A stretch of DNA of 64,000 nucleotides from Hippasteria phrygiana (taxonomy: Eukaryota; Echinodermata; Asteroidea; Valvatida; Goniasteridae): assembly GCA_037893225.1 (NCBI GenBank), contig JAZGUH010000271.1, forward strand, positions 744,001 to 808,000, in the 5' to 3' direction. How positions within the stretch are numbered: the first letter of the stretch is position 1; each line of letters starts with the position of its first letter. This document shows positions 1 through 11,701 of the stretch, in pieces. The position numbers and the translations under genes were made by a program. The notes beneath the pieces are model-generated. The model worked only from the letters and a program-made list of their open reading frames with translations. It did not search any database and was not told the origin of the DNA.

Positions 1-357
1 TGGTTCATTCATAAAACCTAGGTTGTCGCACGTACTTCCGACTGCTATTTTATGGACATTGTTGGATAGCTGAAACTCTAAGCTTTGCAATGAGCTATAC
101 TCGTAAGATTTCGACAGGTAAAAGTTGTTGAATTTTTGAGATACAAATTTGGAGGATTTTGGTGCGTGCAATGCTCTGCGCGTGCAGAGAGCTTCAGTCA
201 TGCACACAGGAACTGAAAACCCTACTTCAAGTCCAGAAAAGAAAGGCATTTTCTCCAGTTCAATTTTGGAATGGCGATTGCTCAAACTTGCCATTTTCCC
301 CAATTTTTGCAAATGGACCGAGTGTGAAAAGTGGAAAAATTACTAAGTCAAACTAAA
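1..357. other. unique AT-rich DNA, no gene seen
   Basis: No exon with convincing splice sites, no repeat structure and no recognisable protein was found here. The two short overlapping frames near 150-350 look like chance frames. Confidence 0.5.
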
Positions 358-870
358 TAATATGCATAAATGCCATAACTCAGTTAAAATAAGTGCTACA
401 GCATTGACATTTTGCACAATAGTTCTTTATGCCAAACACCACATCCCCAATGTTTTCAGCTTTTTGTACCGACAAATATGCAGATGAGGACACTAATTAA
501 TTTCCTTAAGTACAGGGGATATAGGAAAAAACGCCTAATTAATATGCGTAAATGCAATATCTCACTTAATATGACTGCTAGAGCCCTCAAATTTTGCACA
601 AATATTCTTTATGGTAAATGCCACCTTCTCCCGAGTTGTAATCATTTATATGTCTTCAATTATGCAAATGAAGATACTAATTACAGCGGATATAGGGAAA
701 ACTGCTTAAATAATATGCGTAAATGCAATATCTCACTTAATATGACTGCTAGAGCCCTCAAATTTTGCACAAATATTGTTTATGATGAGTGCCAGCTTCT
801 TCTTAGCTATAATCGTATATATGCCTTCAATTATGTAAATGAAGATACTTATTTATTATCCTGTGGACAA
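358..870 (+). repeat. ~175-bp tandem repeat, about 3 copies
   Basis: The motif AATATGC(A/G)TAAATGC recurs at about 358, 541 and 713 (spacings 183 and 172). Each time it is followed by CTCA(G/C)TTAA, then TTTTGCACAA, then a TATGCAAATGAAGATACT-like stretch. Copies 2 and 3 are much closer to each other than to copy 1. A 153-codon frame crosses the array only because the copies share a stop-poor frame; I do not regard it as a gene. Confidence 0.75.
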
Positions 871-895
871 TAGATATACATGTAGTAAACACTTA

Positions 896-1275
896 AAGTT
901 AAAAGTAAAGATAAAGGAAAGTATAAAGAAAACTAAAAGATAAAAAGAAAACAGGATAGCAAGAAGAAAATAAAGGGAAAACAAAGAAAAAGAAAAAAAG
1001 AAAGAAAACTGGAAAGAGAAAGAAAAAAATCAAAAGCGAATGAAACGAAAACTGAAAGAAAAAGAAAAGGACAAAACAGAAAGAAAGAAAAAAAAACAGA
1101 AAGAAAATGAAAAATGCAGAAAGAAAACAGATTGAAAAAGAAAACATAAAAGAGAAAACAAATAAAAGAAGAAAAAAAAAGGAAAAAGAACAAAGGAAAG
1201 AATGAACAAAAGGCAGGAAAAAATATGGGGAAACATCAAAACTTAAGATAAAATCAAAAAGGGAGAAAAAATGTT
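896..1275. repeat. purine-only low-complexity tract (AAAGAAAAA-like)
   Basis: Nearly 380 bases are almost entirely A and G on the plus strand. The long minus-strand frames rich in Phe, Leu and Ser are a by-product of the polypyrimidine complement. Such a tract can adopt triplex-type structures, but nothing here shows a function. Confidence 0.85.
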
Positions 1276-2045
1276 GTAGATGAATGTACATGTAATTTAA
1301 TTTGAAAATTTCTTTTAATGTTACTTATTGTTTGTTTGGAAATAATTCAATATAAACAGCAATTTATATTCCGCAAAATTGTAAGTATAACCATAACTTT
1401 TCAGAGTAATCCCAAAGTTTCACAAATTTCACAAGTTCCCATTATATATTATCAGAGGGAGTAACGGTGATCACACGAATGGTTTGTCCTTACTGCGCAT
1501 GCGTCGCACTGCACAAACCGAACGTGACCCGTCTAGCTCTCACAGTTCAGTTGCCGTTCACTCACTAAAACTCACCCCCCGGACAACCAAATGTCACATT
1601 TTTGCAATAATCTTTATTAACTTTGCTCGTTACAACCATATAAATACATAAAATAAATCTACATAACTGGCACTTTATGATGTAGAACCAAATCGTTGAG
1701 TTCTGTGCGATTCCAGCCGGAAAACCTTTCGGCGTGTGAATCGCGCAGCAGCTCACCGCTGCTTACTGCCATGGCGCCCGTCATTTCAGCCATCCTCACG
1801 GACCGTCAGAATTCAACTAGATTTTTAGGCGTGTGAGCTCAAACAGATACGAACAAGTTTTGTGCAGCAAAGTTGTAGAAAATAAACTCCAGATTTAAAA
1901 AAATTTAATGAGGTTGATTTTCCAGAGGATTAGGTGTGATATCGGTCGAAAGTCCGAGTATTGAATTTGTTTCGCGCAACATGCCTACTAACACTACAGT
2001 GTAGTGTTAGGACAATAATTTAGTTTTTTAACCATTCGCATTCAC
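1276..2045. other. unique DNA, no gene seen
   Basis: No gene or clear repeat was found. There is a somewhat CpG-richer patch around 1470-1560 and 1720-1800. Confidence 0.4.
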
Positions 2046-2047
2046 TA

Positions 2048-3097
2048 GCCCAGATTGGACTCCTCCGTTGTGTGTACAACGCGACGGAGTCCAGATAATA
2101 CATTTCTGCTGCCATTGCGAATTTTTTTACAGCCATTTTTTTTCATATTTTTTTTACCTGATGAAGGAAGCTGGAATTTCGCTCACATTATTCCTTGTGC
2201 CCGGAATTACAAAGATGCTTGGATTAGAAAGAGTAAATATGTCCTTGGGTGACGTGTTTACAGAAAATGACGCATGCGTGAAATGCATAGCAACTGTGTC
2301 GCTTCCACGCATGCGTGGTAGAGTTGTGGGCATATATGTGTTCATCACGTCACACTGTGAACTCATGCAAATTTACTGTTTCGGTTTCTGAATTTTGTCA
2401 ATTTTGCCATCTTTCAACTGCCGGGCAATGTCTTCGTCTTCGGTAATTTGTGGTAATTGCCAAACGGCCACCTTCGAAAAGGCCGAGAGGGGTTACAAGA
2501 GATTTTCGGTCTAGCCCCGGCACATTCAGAAAAGTCTTTGGCAAGGTCATCAACACCCCCTTGAATGTAAGACGCAATTCCTATGTTCACAGTGTAAGGA
2601 CACTTTGATTTCCCAGACCGTCCCAAAGAAAAAGCGTTCCATAAAAAGAACCTTTTATCAAATAAACCCACTTCAAAAACTGCAAAATGACAGAAGACGA
2701 ATTTCAAAAATTAATTCAGAAAATCTAAAAGCTTTGACGAACATACATGCCCACAACTCTACCACGCATGCGTGGAAGCAACACAGTTGCTATGCATTTC
2801 GTGCATGCGCGTAAGTCTTTGCACGAGAAGTTCATACAGGATGTTTACGACGGAAGCGTGGATCTGCGATTTATTTTCTGTAAAAACGTCACCCAGCGAA
2901 ATATTTACTTTTTCTAAACCAAGCATCTTTGTAATTCCGGACACAAGGACTATGTGAGCAAAATTTCAGCTTCCTTCATCAGGTAAAAATAAGAAAAAAA
3001 TTGTTGTAAAATGTTTTTTTGTGGCAGCAGAAATTTTATACCCTGGAGGCCTGTGGACGTCAGTCGTAATGCAATGAAGACGTCGTCCAACCTGGGC
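2048..3097. mobile_element. fold-back (long inverted repeat) element, TA target duplication
   Basis: The left end GCCCAGATTGGAC is matched in inverse at the right end (GTCCAACCTGGGC), and TA flanks both ends (2046-2047 and 3098-3099). The arms are roughly 2048-2345 and 2735-3097. Both contain the same diagnostic pieces in opposite orientation: ACCTGATGAAGGAAGCTG, AATTACAAAGATGCTTGG, CACGCATGCGTGG and TTGTGGGCAT. The central ~390 bases (about 2346-2734) are not repeated and encode nothing I recognise. The TA duplication and lack of an intact transposase suggest a non-autonomous Tc1/mariner-like fold-back; the superfamily is inferred only from the duplication. Confidence 0.75.
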
Positions 3098-3303
3098 TAC
3101 CCATTGACCAAAACAACACTAATCATTCCTCTTTGAGTCCAGAGGGTGCGATCAGGTAACAGCCATCACTGACCAATCAGAGACAAAAAACAAGACCCAG
3201 TGATGACCTCATGCCGACCAAGAGAATGTTTACCGATAATGTGGGCATAGGCCTATATTCATTTTCATGTAAATATTTCATATAGGGCCTACTACATGTA
3301 CAG

Positions 3304-3427
3304 TATAGAGTACCGAAGTCTGACATCAGTTGCCGCGGCAACTGGTTCAAAACACATGCAGTTTAGAACTGAGGTATTCTGGTTCCAAACATTGCATTGA
3401 TTAACGTCATCACTTCGGTACTCTATA
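3304..3427. mobile_element. 124-bp mini inverted-repeat element
   Basis: TATAGAGTACCGAAGT at 3304-3319 is repeated perfectly in inverse at 3412-3427. An 18-base perfect palindrome, CAGTTGCCGCGGCAACTG, lies inside at 3327-3344. The whole looks like a very short MITE. No target duplication is certain. Confidence 0.6.
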
Positions 3428-6334
3428 TAGACCTAAGTGTCCACGGTAAACAAATGTTTGTTTGTTATATTTGTGCAATGAAGTACTTTGGGAGTAAGTA
3501 ACCAAATAGACATTTTAAATCCATATTTTGCCCGTTGCCATGGTAACAGGTGGTTGTGTGTTTTGGGCCATTTTGGGAGCTGCGAAAACAGATTTTGGGA
3601 AAGATTTTACTTGAATACCCCCTAAAAAATCAGTCAGGAACAGCAAATCTTGGAAAAATAACTATGTTCAAAATTGTATAACAACTTGGCACAACCTTTA
3701 AATTTGAGAATTATGTTGGGGAATTTTCGTGAAATATGGGGAAGAAAGTTTGTGTTTTCTGTGTTAGATGTTCTTGGCACAGTGCAGTGTATGGTACCGG
3801 TAACTCAAAGTGTTCACTGTATACATGTTGATTTCTGCCTAATTTTTTACAGATTTTGCTGACATAAATCTTGAAATAACTGGTTGTTGCCACATGTTTA
3901 GACAGTTGTTATCAAGGAGGGTTGGTTATTTTGTAAGATTTTGCTGTTTCTGATCCATTTTGGTGAGGGTTACCCTAACCTTCCCTAACCTGCCAAAATC
4001 AAACACCCCATTTGTGTTGAATTTTGTGTGATTGGGTACTGTAGAGCCTTGGCACCATCACTTTGCATGGGACTTGATGCCCTGATTTTGTCTAAGTACA
4101 AAGAATGTGCCATTGGTTTACTACACAGTGTTGGAGTTTGTGTGGTTAGGGAAGGATTCTAGTAAAAAGCCTTGGGCTGTTAGGGTTTTTAAAGTAAAAT
4201 CTTTCCAGATTTTGTGGGATTTTTAAAAGGCCATTAAGCCAAACTGTAAAACAATTTCACTTAGGGTAGACGTCAAGAATTTCAGCACCATTAGAGTCGA
4301 TTATTATTTTTTGACATATGCAGTATCGATTTACCCAGAACTCCCTTCGACACACAGCACGTACATGTAGGCATTGCACATGTTGCGATACTACAACTAA
4401 ATCGATCCTGTACCTGTTTTGGTAATGTCACGTGACTTTGCAAGACATTCGTGTTGTCCGGACATTTGGTACCCTGTGCGTAAGTTCGGCTTTTCATGAT
4501 AACAATTTCTTCATCGTTTTTTTTTTTTTTTTTTTAATGCAGCAAACAAGCAGGTAAAAGGCGTATAGTGAATTGAAAAATTTATTTGCAAATAGTAGTT
4601 CGCATCTGAACATTTTTCAAAACTTTTAAATCTAACGTAAAGTTTAAAGTTATTTTTCTAAACACCATTCATGTCATTCCGTGCATGAACAATATTCATT
4701 ACAACATGTTACAGTGGATGATGCCGCGGAGCGTAGGTTGTTTATCACGTGCCGAAATTCAGGTCACTTTCCGACCCCTGCGTGTAATTTCGTCATCCCC
4801 CATCAGACTACACACCACCACTTTGTACAAATGATCTTCCACTGACAGCGGCACAAACCGTCACCAACATCAGAAAAAACTTCCATTTTAACCACTTTGA
4901 CATAAAAAATAACTGGAATTATCACTTTCATCTTTAACCCCATCTTACAAGGAATCCTAAAAACTTGAAAAAAATAGTTCACCTTTTGCTGAGAGATTTT
5001 TAATCGCAGTATTTTTGCAAATTTTTGTTTTTGAAAGTTGTTTGTGGTTGAAAACCCAAGGGCGGGAGTTTCGTCATGTCACCGGATAGCAACGTGACTC
5101 CATTAGCGGGCTATTCCATTATTTATTCAGGGGTGCCGAAAATGCAGGGCATGCCGAAATTCCGGATGTTTACCCTAAATATTTATATCACTGCAAAGCA
5201 TTGTCCTTACCCTTCCTGGACAAAATATACAAGACATTTTGAATACCTTCTTGTATTGTTTTAGGGTGATTGTGTAGTGTAGGGCCCTGTTCCCCATCAT
5301 ATAAGGGAACAAAAATCCACTTTTTCTTTTAGGTTATTGAAACTGCCAAACTAGTTAGCGACATTACAAACCAACACAACAGGTATGCTGTAGATAAAGG
5401 GCAGGGTTTTAGTTTTTGAGGGAAATTTTGGGGTAAAGCGACGATGAAGACGACAAAACGCAACACGAAAATAAAGATGGCGATCACCGCGGCGCACAAT
5501 CTGACACGCAAAACTGAGTGGATTCACTTATCAGCTGCCGTAAAGCGCATAAGAAAATTGCATTTTCTACCACAATGATCTGTTCAAGATTACAAAAAGA
5601 GATGTCAGTAGAATTAAGAGAAGTCTGCTTTAGGTTGAAAAAGTAATTTTGGAATGAGAAAAAATACCCATTCACTCTTATTTGATTAAAACTAAAGAGG
5701 GGCCATAAACTTTACAATCGTCGTTTTTAGACTGCAATTTCGGACTTTAAAATTTTTTTGTACCCCATTTTTACCCCCCACAAAATCAAATTGAAAACAA
5801 TTTGCCATTGATTTTAACATTGACACTTGAAATTTGAAGGATAAATGCAAGAAATTGGCTTATGAAATAAAATATCAAGACCTTGTAAATGCCTGCACTT
5901 GTTCAACGCGGGACTGAAAACCTTCTTTCCCCCAGTCTTCATGAGCACCTAGCTTTATAAAAACATTTTGTTGTGCGGCCTATTGTCTTTTTCATCACAC
6001 AATAATTTCTATTTAGACTTTCATGAAATGTTAGTCGCTATTTCTCCGGTTGAGAGATCAGTCGTAAGGAAAAGGCAAAAGCTTAAAATATTTTGCAAAA
6101 CAAAATGTCTAACAAATGTCTAGCAAAAATTATATCTTTTAGAGAAAAACAAAAATTAGACCAATTGAAAAAAAACATGTATGTTCGGTCTCTGGTCAGT
6201 GCGCACGTCGATTTTGATCATGCGCGTCATTTATTTTTCAAAATTTTCCGCGGTAGCTACAACAGCTATTGCCGCACGGCCTCAAATTTTCGTTGGAGAC
6301 TGAGACATGCCCTCCTGAGAGCAAGACTTTTCTA
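3428..6334. other. unique AT-rich DNA, no gene recognised
   Basis: No recognisable protein, RNA or large repeat was found. The region holds a T20 tract near 4517-4536 and several telomere-like single motifs (CCCTAACC, TTAGGG) that form no array. A 44-codon frame (5444-5578) with an AAGATGGCG context was considered and not called. Confidence 0.4.
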
Positions 6335-6429
6335 GGACGAGACCGAAACCGAGACCGAGACCTAAACAAATATCTTGAGACAGTCTCGAGACCGAGACCA
6401 GGTCAGGTCTCGAGACTTACAACACTGAT
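6335..6429. repeat. GAGACC/CTCGAGACC simple repeat
   Basis: Repeated GAGACC and CCGAGACC motifs run through TCTCGAGACCGAGACC to AGGTCTCGAGAC, followed by TTACAACACTGAT. The motif is partly self-complementary (CTCGAG core). It looks like one end of a dispersed repeat, but no partner end was identified. Confidence 0.55.
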
Positions 6430-6847
6430 AAGTTTTATGCCATTAAGGGTGACAGCATCACAAGGCCAGTGAATTTATGCTCAGTCCCACACACGGCTTT
6501 CTGCTGGAAATCACCAATTTGGCTGTCCGTGGAATGCCCGAACCTTTTACACATGAAGTCAATGATGAGGCGTGTGCGGTTTATAGGCGGTTCTTGGGGG
6601 AAAATTAACCCTAACCCTGCCAGACACAGCACAGTGCATCTGTGGTGACAGCTTCACTTTGCTGCACTCTGCACACAAGTCAATGTGCAATCTGATGCAT
6701 CTGGCAGGGTTTCTAGCAAAAATTAGTAATTACCCTGGAGGGTTAGGGTTAATTAAATTAAAACAGTTTGTCCATTTTCATTGAAACCTGAAATACACAA
6801 GTATATTATCCCAAGATATCAGTTGTTTATATCTGAGCCAGAAGAGT

Positions 6848-7531
6848 CTAGAGCCCTGTCCGCACTGGACTTTTTTGGTAAAACTTACCGAGACGATGGG
6901 TACTTTTCCCATTTTAAGTCTAGTGCGGACAGCCTAGGACGTTTTTCCTCTCAGTTACTTTTCCTGAGTCCAGCGGTTACTTCTACCGGGCAACTGCTGC
7001 CCAGGAAAACTGACCAGGTAACTTTTCCTGAGACGATAAGTCCAGTGCGGAGAGTTCGAGTCGGTAAAAGCGGCTCAGGAAAGCGTACATCCGGCCCGAG
7101 CGCGAGGTTATGCTACACTGGGACACCACGCATGCGCTTTGCATTGTTTCACCGCGGTGCGGTGCACGTGGCAAGTTTCCAAATTCCAGTGCGTTGTTCC
7201 TCTTGGTCACAATCATGGCAGATTTTATTATTGATAGTCAGAAGTTTGATTCGTGCTAAAGATGTATAGTCCTACATGTACGTGTACACATCAGCCGGAA
7301 AAATGAAAAGTCACGCATAATTTGGGTCAATCGCGTCAATGTAGATAGTCACACAAAGCGCCCTCATGAGTCCTTATATTGACAGCTCGGTTACTTTTAC
7401 CACGGTCTCAGTAAACATTTTGCCGTGTCGAAAGTCCAAGTGCGGACAGCGGTCACATTTTACCATTTTTCATTTTACAATCGTCTTGGTAAAACCTTCC
7501 CCCCAAAAAGTCCAGTGTGGACACGGCTTAG
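6848..7531. mobile_element. fold-back element with GTCCGCACTGGACTTTTT ends
   Basis: The left end around 6848-6885 (CTAGAGCCCTGTCCGCACTG, then GACTTTTTTGGTAAAAC) matches in inverse the right end around 7485-7531 (GTAAAACCTTCCCCCC, then AAAAAGTCCAGTGTGGACAC, then GGCTTAG). The short unit GTCCAGTGCGGAC or a variant recurs inside at about 6920, 6968, 7040 and 7431, giving subterminal repeats on both sides. No transposase frame is present, so it is non-autonomous. The superfamily is not assigned. Confidence 0.65.
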
Positions 7532-9194
7532 GGCACTGGACTCTGACGGCAGATCTTCTGACGGCGGGTCCGAGGTTCTCCTCCTCGGAGGCCCACCCGG
7601 GTGGCGGTAACTGCGTCAAGATTTTTTTCCTCTTTTGCCCTTTTCTGACGTAATGTATGAAGCACTGTATACATGTACTCGGTGCTTTCCGAGCGCCTGT
7701 GTGAAAATTTCACAGGCTTTCTTTGCCGATGTCTTGTCAAGTTTTCTTTGTAATATTAAAAGTCCATATTTGTATACCGTAATTATAAGGTACACACGTT
7801 CACTCTCTTCATATTCTAATGCCAAGAGTATTATTTTGAATCAATAAAAACTTGACAAAACCTGCTGTTGGAGTTTGTAAGGCTTGGGGTAGTTAGGGTT
7901 AAAAGTCTACAGTTGTATATCAAACCACACACTGAGGTCCGCTATGTAATAACATGACTAACGTCTACTTTTGAAGGCATCTTGACTTGCAGTATTTAGA
8001 AGTCTACAGTTGTAAGACGCATTTTTCCCCTTTATTTTTCTGTGCCAATGATATACATGACTGGCAGTTGTACTGGCATATATCTTCTTGACTGACTGGC
8101 AGTGTGTGAAACAAAGAAAGCTACATTTTAGTAACTGTGAAATTAAAGTTCTACTTACATGTACATATGTATGATTAATGGTCTAAATAAACTCAATGGT
8201 TAGGAAAGTATGTTAAAATAGGGAGTTCCACATTTACATGTAGATGGTTTAAAAGCACACTGGTCCACGTTTGCAGGTGTATAATCAGAGATGCTGGGGT
8301 AATTTTAAATATATCTTCATTTGTGTGTGGATTATCAATCGGTATAACTCAGCATTTACTTTAATGACCTTAAAACAAAGAAGTCCGCAGTTGTATACAT
8401 GACAAAAATGTGTACGACTTGACAAAATAGCATGAGCAGTCACCAAAACCAACTTTTTGTGCACGACAAAATAGGTAGATTTTGGCGGATTCAGGATACA
8501 TGTACTTTCTAGTAAAGTTACTCAAGGGGTTAGGGTTAAAGAAGCTCTTTAACAATGATCAACCCTGCCATGCCTGATGGAACTTAATTATTGTCAGGAT
8601 TCAACTTAAAGTAATTATTTGATAACTACATGTACATGTGGGAAGATTTTTTCATTTTATGTCTCGTACATGTACAATCACTTTTGAAAATAACATGTGA
8701 AATGTGAAAAGAGCATTAACAGTGTATTTTAATGGAATCCAATAAAAATATTATAATGCATTGTACATGTAACTCCCTCTCTAGATAACGTTATGCACCC
8801 GCCAGTTGTTTTCTTGGAAAGATTTGACTTTGACACCTCCACCGACGTACATGTAGCTCTAGTGACTGAAGTGCTAGAACTGTGTTATCCTATGTACTAG
8901 CACTCTGGAGCAATGTCGATGTATTACACAGGGGGAACCAAACTTGGGATTGATGACATAATTGGCATAGGGTAGAAAATTGTCAAGTGTGAAACATGAC
9001 TTGTTTTAAATCCCCCACCAACTTGTGTAATACTTGGTCATATTTACTGCATCTTGCAGCTCTATTTCCAGTACAGTTATACAAATATTATGCTTGTATT
9101 TTATCATCAGAATGTTTCGTGGCTTGGTAAAGTAAGTGTTGGAATTTTTTTTCGCATTAAATCGTCCAACAAAATCTGTTTTTGATCTTCACAG
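7532..9194. other. unique DNA, no gene seen
   Basis: No gene was recognised. GTCTACAGTTGTA-like motifs recur near 7905, 8000 and 8380, and TACATGTA palindromes are frequent. An AATAAA occurs near 7842 but no gene ends there that I can identify. Confidence 0.4.
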
Positions 9195-9294
9195 AGAAAC
9201 CATTACCACATGCCTGGCATCTGTAGTTCAAGTTGGAGGAAACCAGAGCTGTTTTCATGGCCCGACTCCGCTGCAGACCCTGCTGGAAATACTG
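9195..9294 (+). other. candidate 100-nt exon, unrecognised
   Basis: A 100-base segment lies between a good acceptor (TTTTTGATCTTCACAG) and a strong donor (GTGAGTCA). The frame that ends in phase 0 is open throughout and reads ETITTCLASVVQ at its start and PLQTLLEIL at its end. It could be an upstream exon of the arfaptin gene, whose exon at 23080 begins in phase 0, but the peptide has no resemblance I can point to and it is 13.8 kb away. A chance pair of splice signals is equally possible. Confidence 0.2.
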
Positions 9295-10223
9295 GTGAGT
9301 CAGTGCTGCAAGTCCACCCTCAAGTTCGGGTTTGGTTTTGCTTTGGCAAGGTTTGGCAAGTTTTGGTCCAAACATTGGTTTGGTTCAGGTTCAGCACCAT
9401 ATTCAAACTTCAAAGGGATTTGCCATTGGCGTATCCTGCAGGATTGCATGAAGATTGCTTTTTTTTTTACCTGTCAATCATAAGCAAGCATTTGCAGATA
9501 AAATGAGTTCTTTGGTGGTGGTTTCTTGGCAGTTTTTCATTAAATAAACATACAGAGAGTCTGATTTTTACTTTATTTAATGTGCCGTACATGTACAATG
9601 TACATGTGTAGATCGTACGTTTATGGGCACCGCCATCTTAATGCCAGTGGCATGCATGCATCTTAGTCGTTATTTGGTGTGTTGATGATTGGAACAAATG
9701 AAACCAACAGCTGATTCCACTTGCGCTCGCCACAACCAGTTTTGGGGAATCAAAACCTTGACTGTCGGCTACAAGTAACTAGTTTACCATGTGTGTGTGT
9801 GTGGGCATGTTCGGTGAATCCGCGTGATCATGCGATGCAGTGCAGCACCATCTCCCAATCTATTGTTTGCAGAAACATTGATTGGTTGTGCAGGGAACGT
9901 GCATAATCAACAGATCATAACACCATTCCTGCATGATCTACTAATCACAAATGTTACGGTCTGAAAATCTCCAGACTAACCGCAAATAGAAATTACTAGA
10001 AAAAAGCCTGAATTTTCTCAGATGCAACAAAGAAATCAAACAAGATCACACTGATATAAAGAATATAGAAACAATGTGATTTAATAATGAGAATATTCGA
10101 GAATCAACAGGGTTTAACAAGTGTGGAATTAAGAAAAGATCTTATATAATATATAACTTAACAGATCTTACGGGCAGGACTTATATAGGCGAGGGCTCAG
10201 ATGACTTGGGTAGCTCTGCAATG
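9295..10223. other. unique DNA, no gene seen
   Basis: Nothing beyond a short GT run near 9789-9802 and several TACATGTA motifs. The AT-rich stretch 9950-10190 leads into the minisatellite. Confidence 0.4.
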
Positions 10224-10488
10224 GGCGATGACTTGGGCGATGACTTGGGCGATGACTTGGGCGAGGACTTGGGCGATGACTTGGGCGAGGACTTGGGCGA
10301 GGACTTGGGCGAGGACTTGGGCGAGGACTTGGGCGAGGACTTGGGCGAGGACTTGGGCGAGGACTTGGGCGAGGACTTGGGCGAGGACTTGGGCGAGGAC
10401 TTGGGCGAGGACTTGGGCGAGGACTTGGGCGAGGACTTGGGCGAGGACTTGGGCGAGGACTTGGGCGAGGACTTGGGCGAGGACTTGG
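10224..10488. repeat. 12-bp minisatellite (GACTTGGGCGAG), ~22 copies
   Basis: GACTTGGGCGAG repeats without interruption, with GACTTGGGCGAT variants at the left edge. Because 12 is a multiple of 3 and no phase of the unit contains a stop on either strand, most frames stay open across it and give artificial repetitive peptides (DLGE, WART, SPRP, SSPK). I treat it as a tandem repeat and not a gene. Confidence 0.95.
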
Positions 10489-10832
10489 ACGGCTTGGGCA
10501 CTCAGCAATGGACAAGGGCAACTCCAATAATGCGAGCGAATACAGTTCTTTGACGAGCTGGAACACAGGGCGAATTCACCTCCAAAACAGCCGAAGAGAG
10601 ACGAAAACAGCGGGGGACGACACCAACTGGCTTCCGTCGCGAAAATATGGGGAATATGAGACCCCAAATAATGAACCGACGACAGTTCCCTAATAAATGT
10701 CTCTTCTGGGAATAAAACTCAGCTCTAACTGCCTCCAGACGCTCCTACGCATGCAGACGAGTCATATACAGGTCACAGGTCCGAATAAAACGGCTCAATG
10801 AACTCAACGAAATTCTCCGTCCGACGAAATCT

Positions 10833-10908
10833 CAAGTCCACCGTCAAAAATCAAGTCCACCGTCGAAAACCAAGTCCACCGTCGAAAATCAAGTCCACCG
10901 TCAAAAAT
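10833..10908. repeat. 19-bp tandem repeat, 4 copies
   Basis: CAAGTCCACCGTC(A/G)AAAA(T/C) begins at 10833, 10852, 10871 and 10890 with exact 19-base spacing. Confidence 0.9.
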
Positions 10909-11324
10909 TAAGTGCTGATCTTTTCCTAAGACGCCGGATATAAAGCCTGTATATAAAGAATTTCATTCATTCCAGAGATTACTAGAAATTCTAGAGAATC
11001 GTACAAATTACGTCACATCCAAAAATAATCCTCTACACAGGTTCTCGAAACGCCTAGCGTACATGAGATTGACCTGGCGTATGCGAGATAGACCTATACA
11101 GAAACTTCTGGAACATATGCTTTGCGTAAACAACTCTGACCCATTCATAAACAAATTAGGGTCAGCCGAGGTCACACATGTATGCAAATAAGTGGCGCGT
11201 GGCCTCGCCGGTTATACATACCAGAGGGCGTATATACATTCCGTGAGGGGAGTTTCATAACACTGACAGCATTTACTTGTGTACATATAACACAAAGGAT
11301 TCTTGCCTGTGCAATGAACGAAAG
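10909..11324. other. unique DNA, no gene seen
   Basis: No frame or repeat of note. Short GC-richer patches lie near 11050-11090 and 11180-11250. Confidence 0.4.
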
Positions 11325-11567
11325 AGTGTGAAAAGAGTGTGAAAATATTTCCCCATTTTGTGAAAAGGATGTGAAAATATTTTCCCATTTTGTGAAAAGA
11401 GTGTGAAAAGTTTTCTCACTTTTGTGAAAAGAGCGTGAAAATATTTTCCCATTTTGTGAAAAGAGTGTGAAAACTTTTCACACTTTTGGGAAAACTTTTC
11501 ACATTTTGTGAAATGAAAATGAATTCCCCAAAATGAGAAAAAATGTGAAAAGATTTTCCCATTTTAA
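11325..11567. repeat. imperfect minisatellite of GTGAAAATATTTTCCCATTTT
   Basis: The block AAAGAGTGTGAAAATATTTT followed by CCCATTTTGTGAAAAG recurs about five times with irregular spacing near 40-45 bases. The right part also holds it in inverse orientation (CTTTTCACAC, GGGAAAA), so the region can pair with itself. Confidence 0.8.
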
Positions 11568-11626
11568 GGTTAACTTTCAATTGCAATGTACTGTATGGAT
11601 AGCTTAGTTCTATGTAGGGCTGTGCC

Positions 11627-11701
11627 GAATATTCGACTATTCGATTTTCGATCGATGTTTGAAAATTCGAATATTTATTTTCGAATTCGAATATTCGAAG
11701 G
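11627..11701. repeat. palindrome-rich TTCGAA/ATTCGAAT segment
   Basis: A dense run of CGAATATTCG, ATTCGAAT and ATCGAT palindromes, preceded by TAGGGCTGTGC. This resembles a terminal segment of a MITE, but the second end was not found. Confidence 0.5.

Noticed and set aside
899..1291. Phe/Leu-rich minus-strand membrane-like protein
   Set aside because: It is the translation of a purine-only low-complexity tract.
5444..5578. 44-codon frame with an AAGATGGCG start context
   Set aside because: The context is attractive, but the peptide is unrecognised and no donor or downstream exon could be linked.
3960..8550. Telomere repeats (TTAGGG/CCCTAA motifs)
   Set aside because: Only one or two units occur at each place; no array.
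10168..10667. Repetitive peptides (SPRP, SSPK, DLGE, WART) as a structural protein gene
   Set aside because: A 12-bp minisatellite opens most frames on both strands equally; nothing favours one.
9952..11262. A ~1.3-kb solo LTR (TGTTA...TAACA ends)
   Set aside because: The ends are only five bases long, no target duplication flanks them, and no primer-binding or internal retroelement sequence is present.
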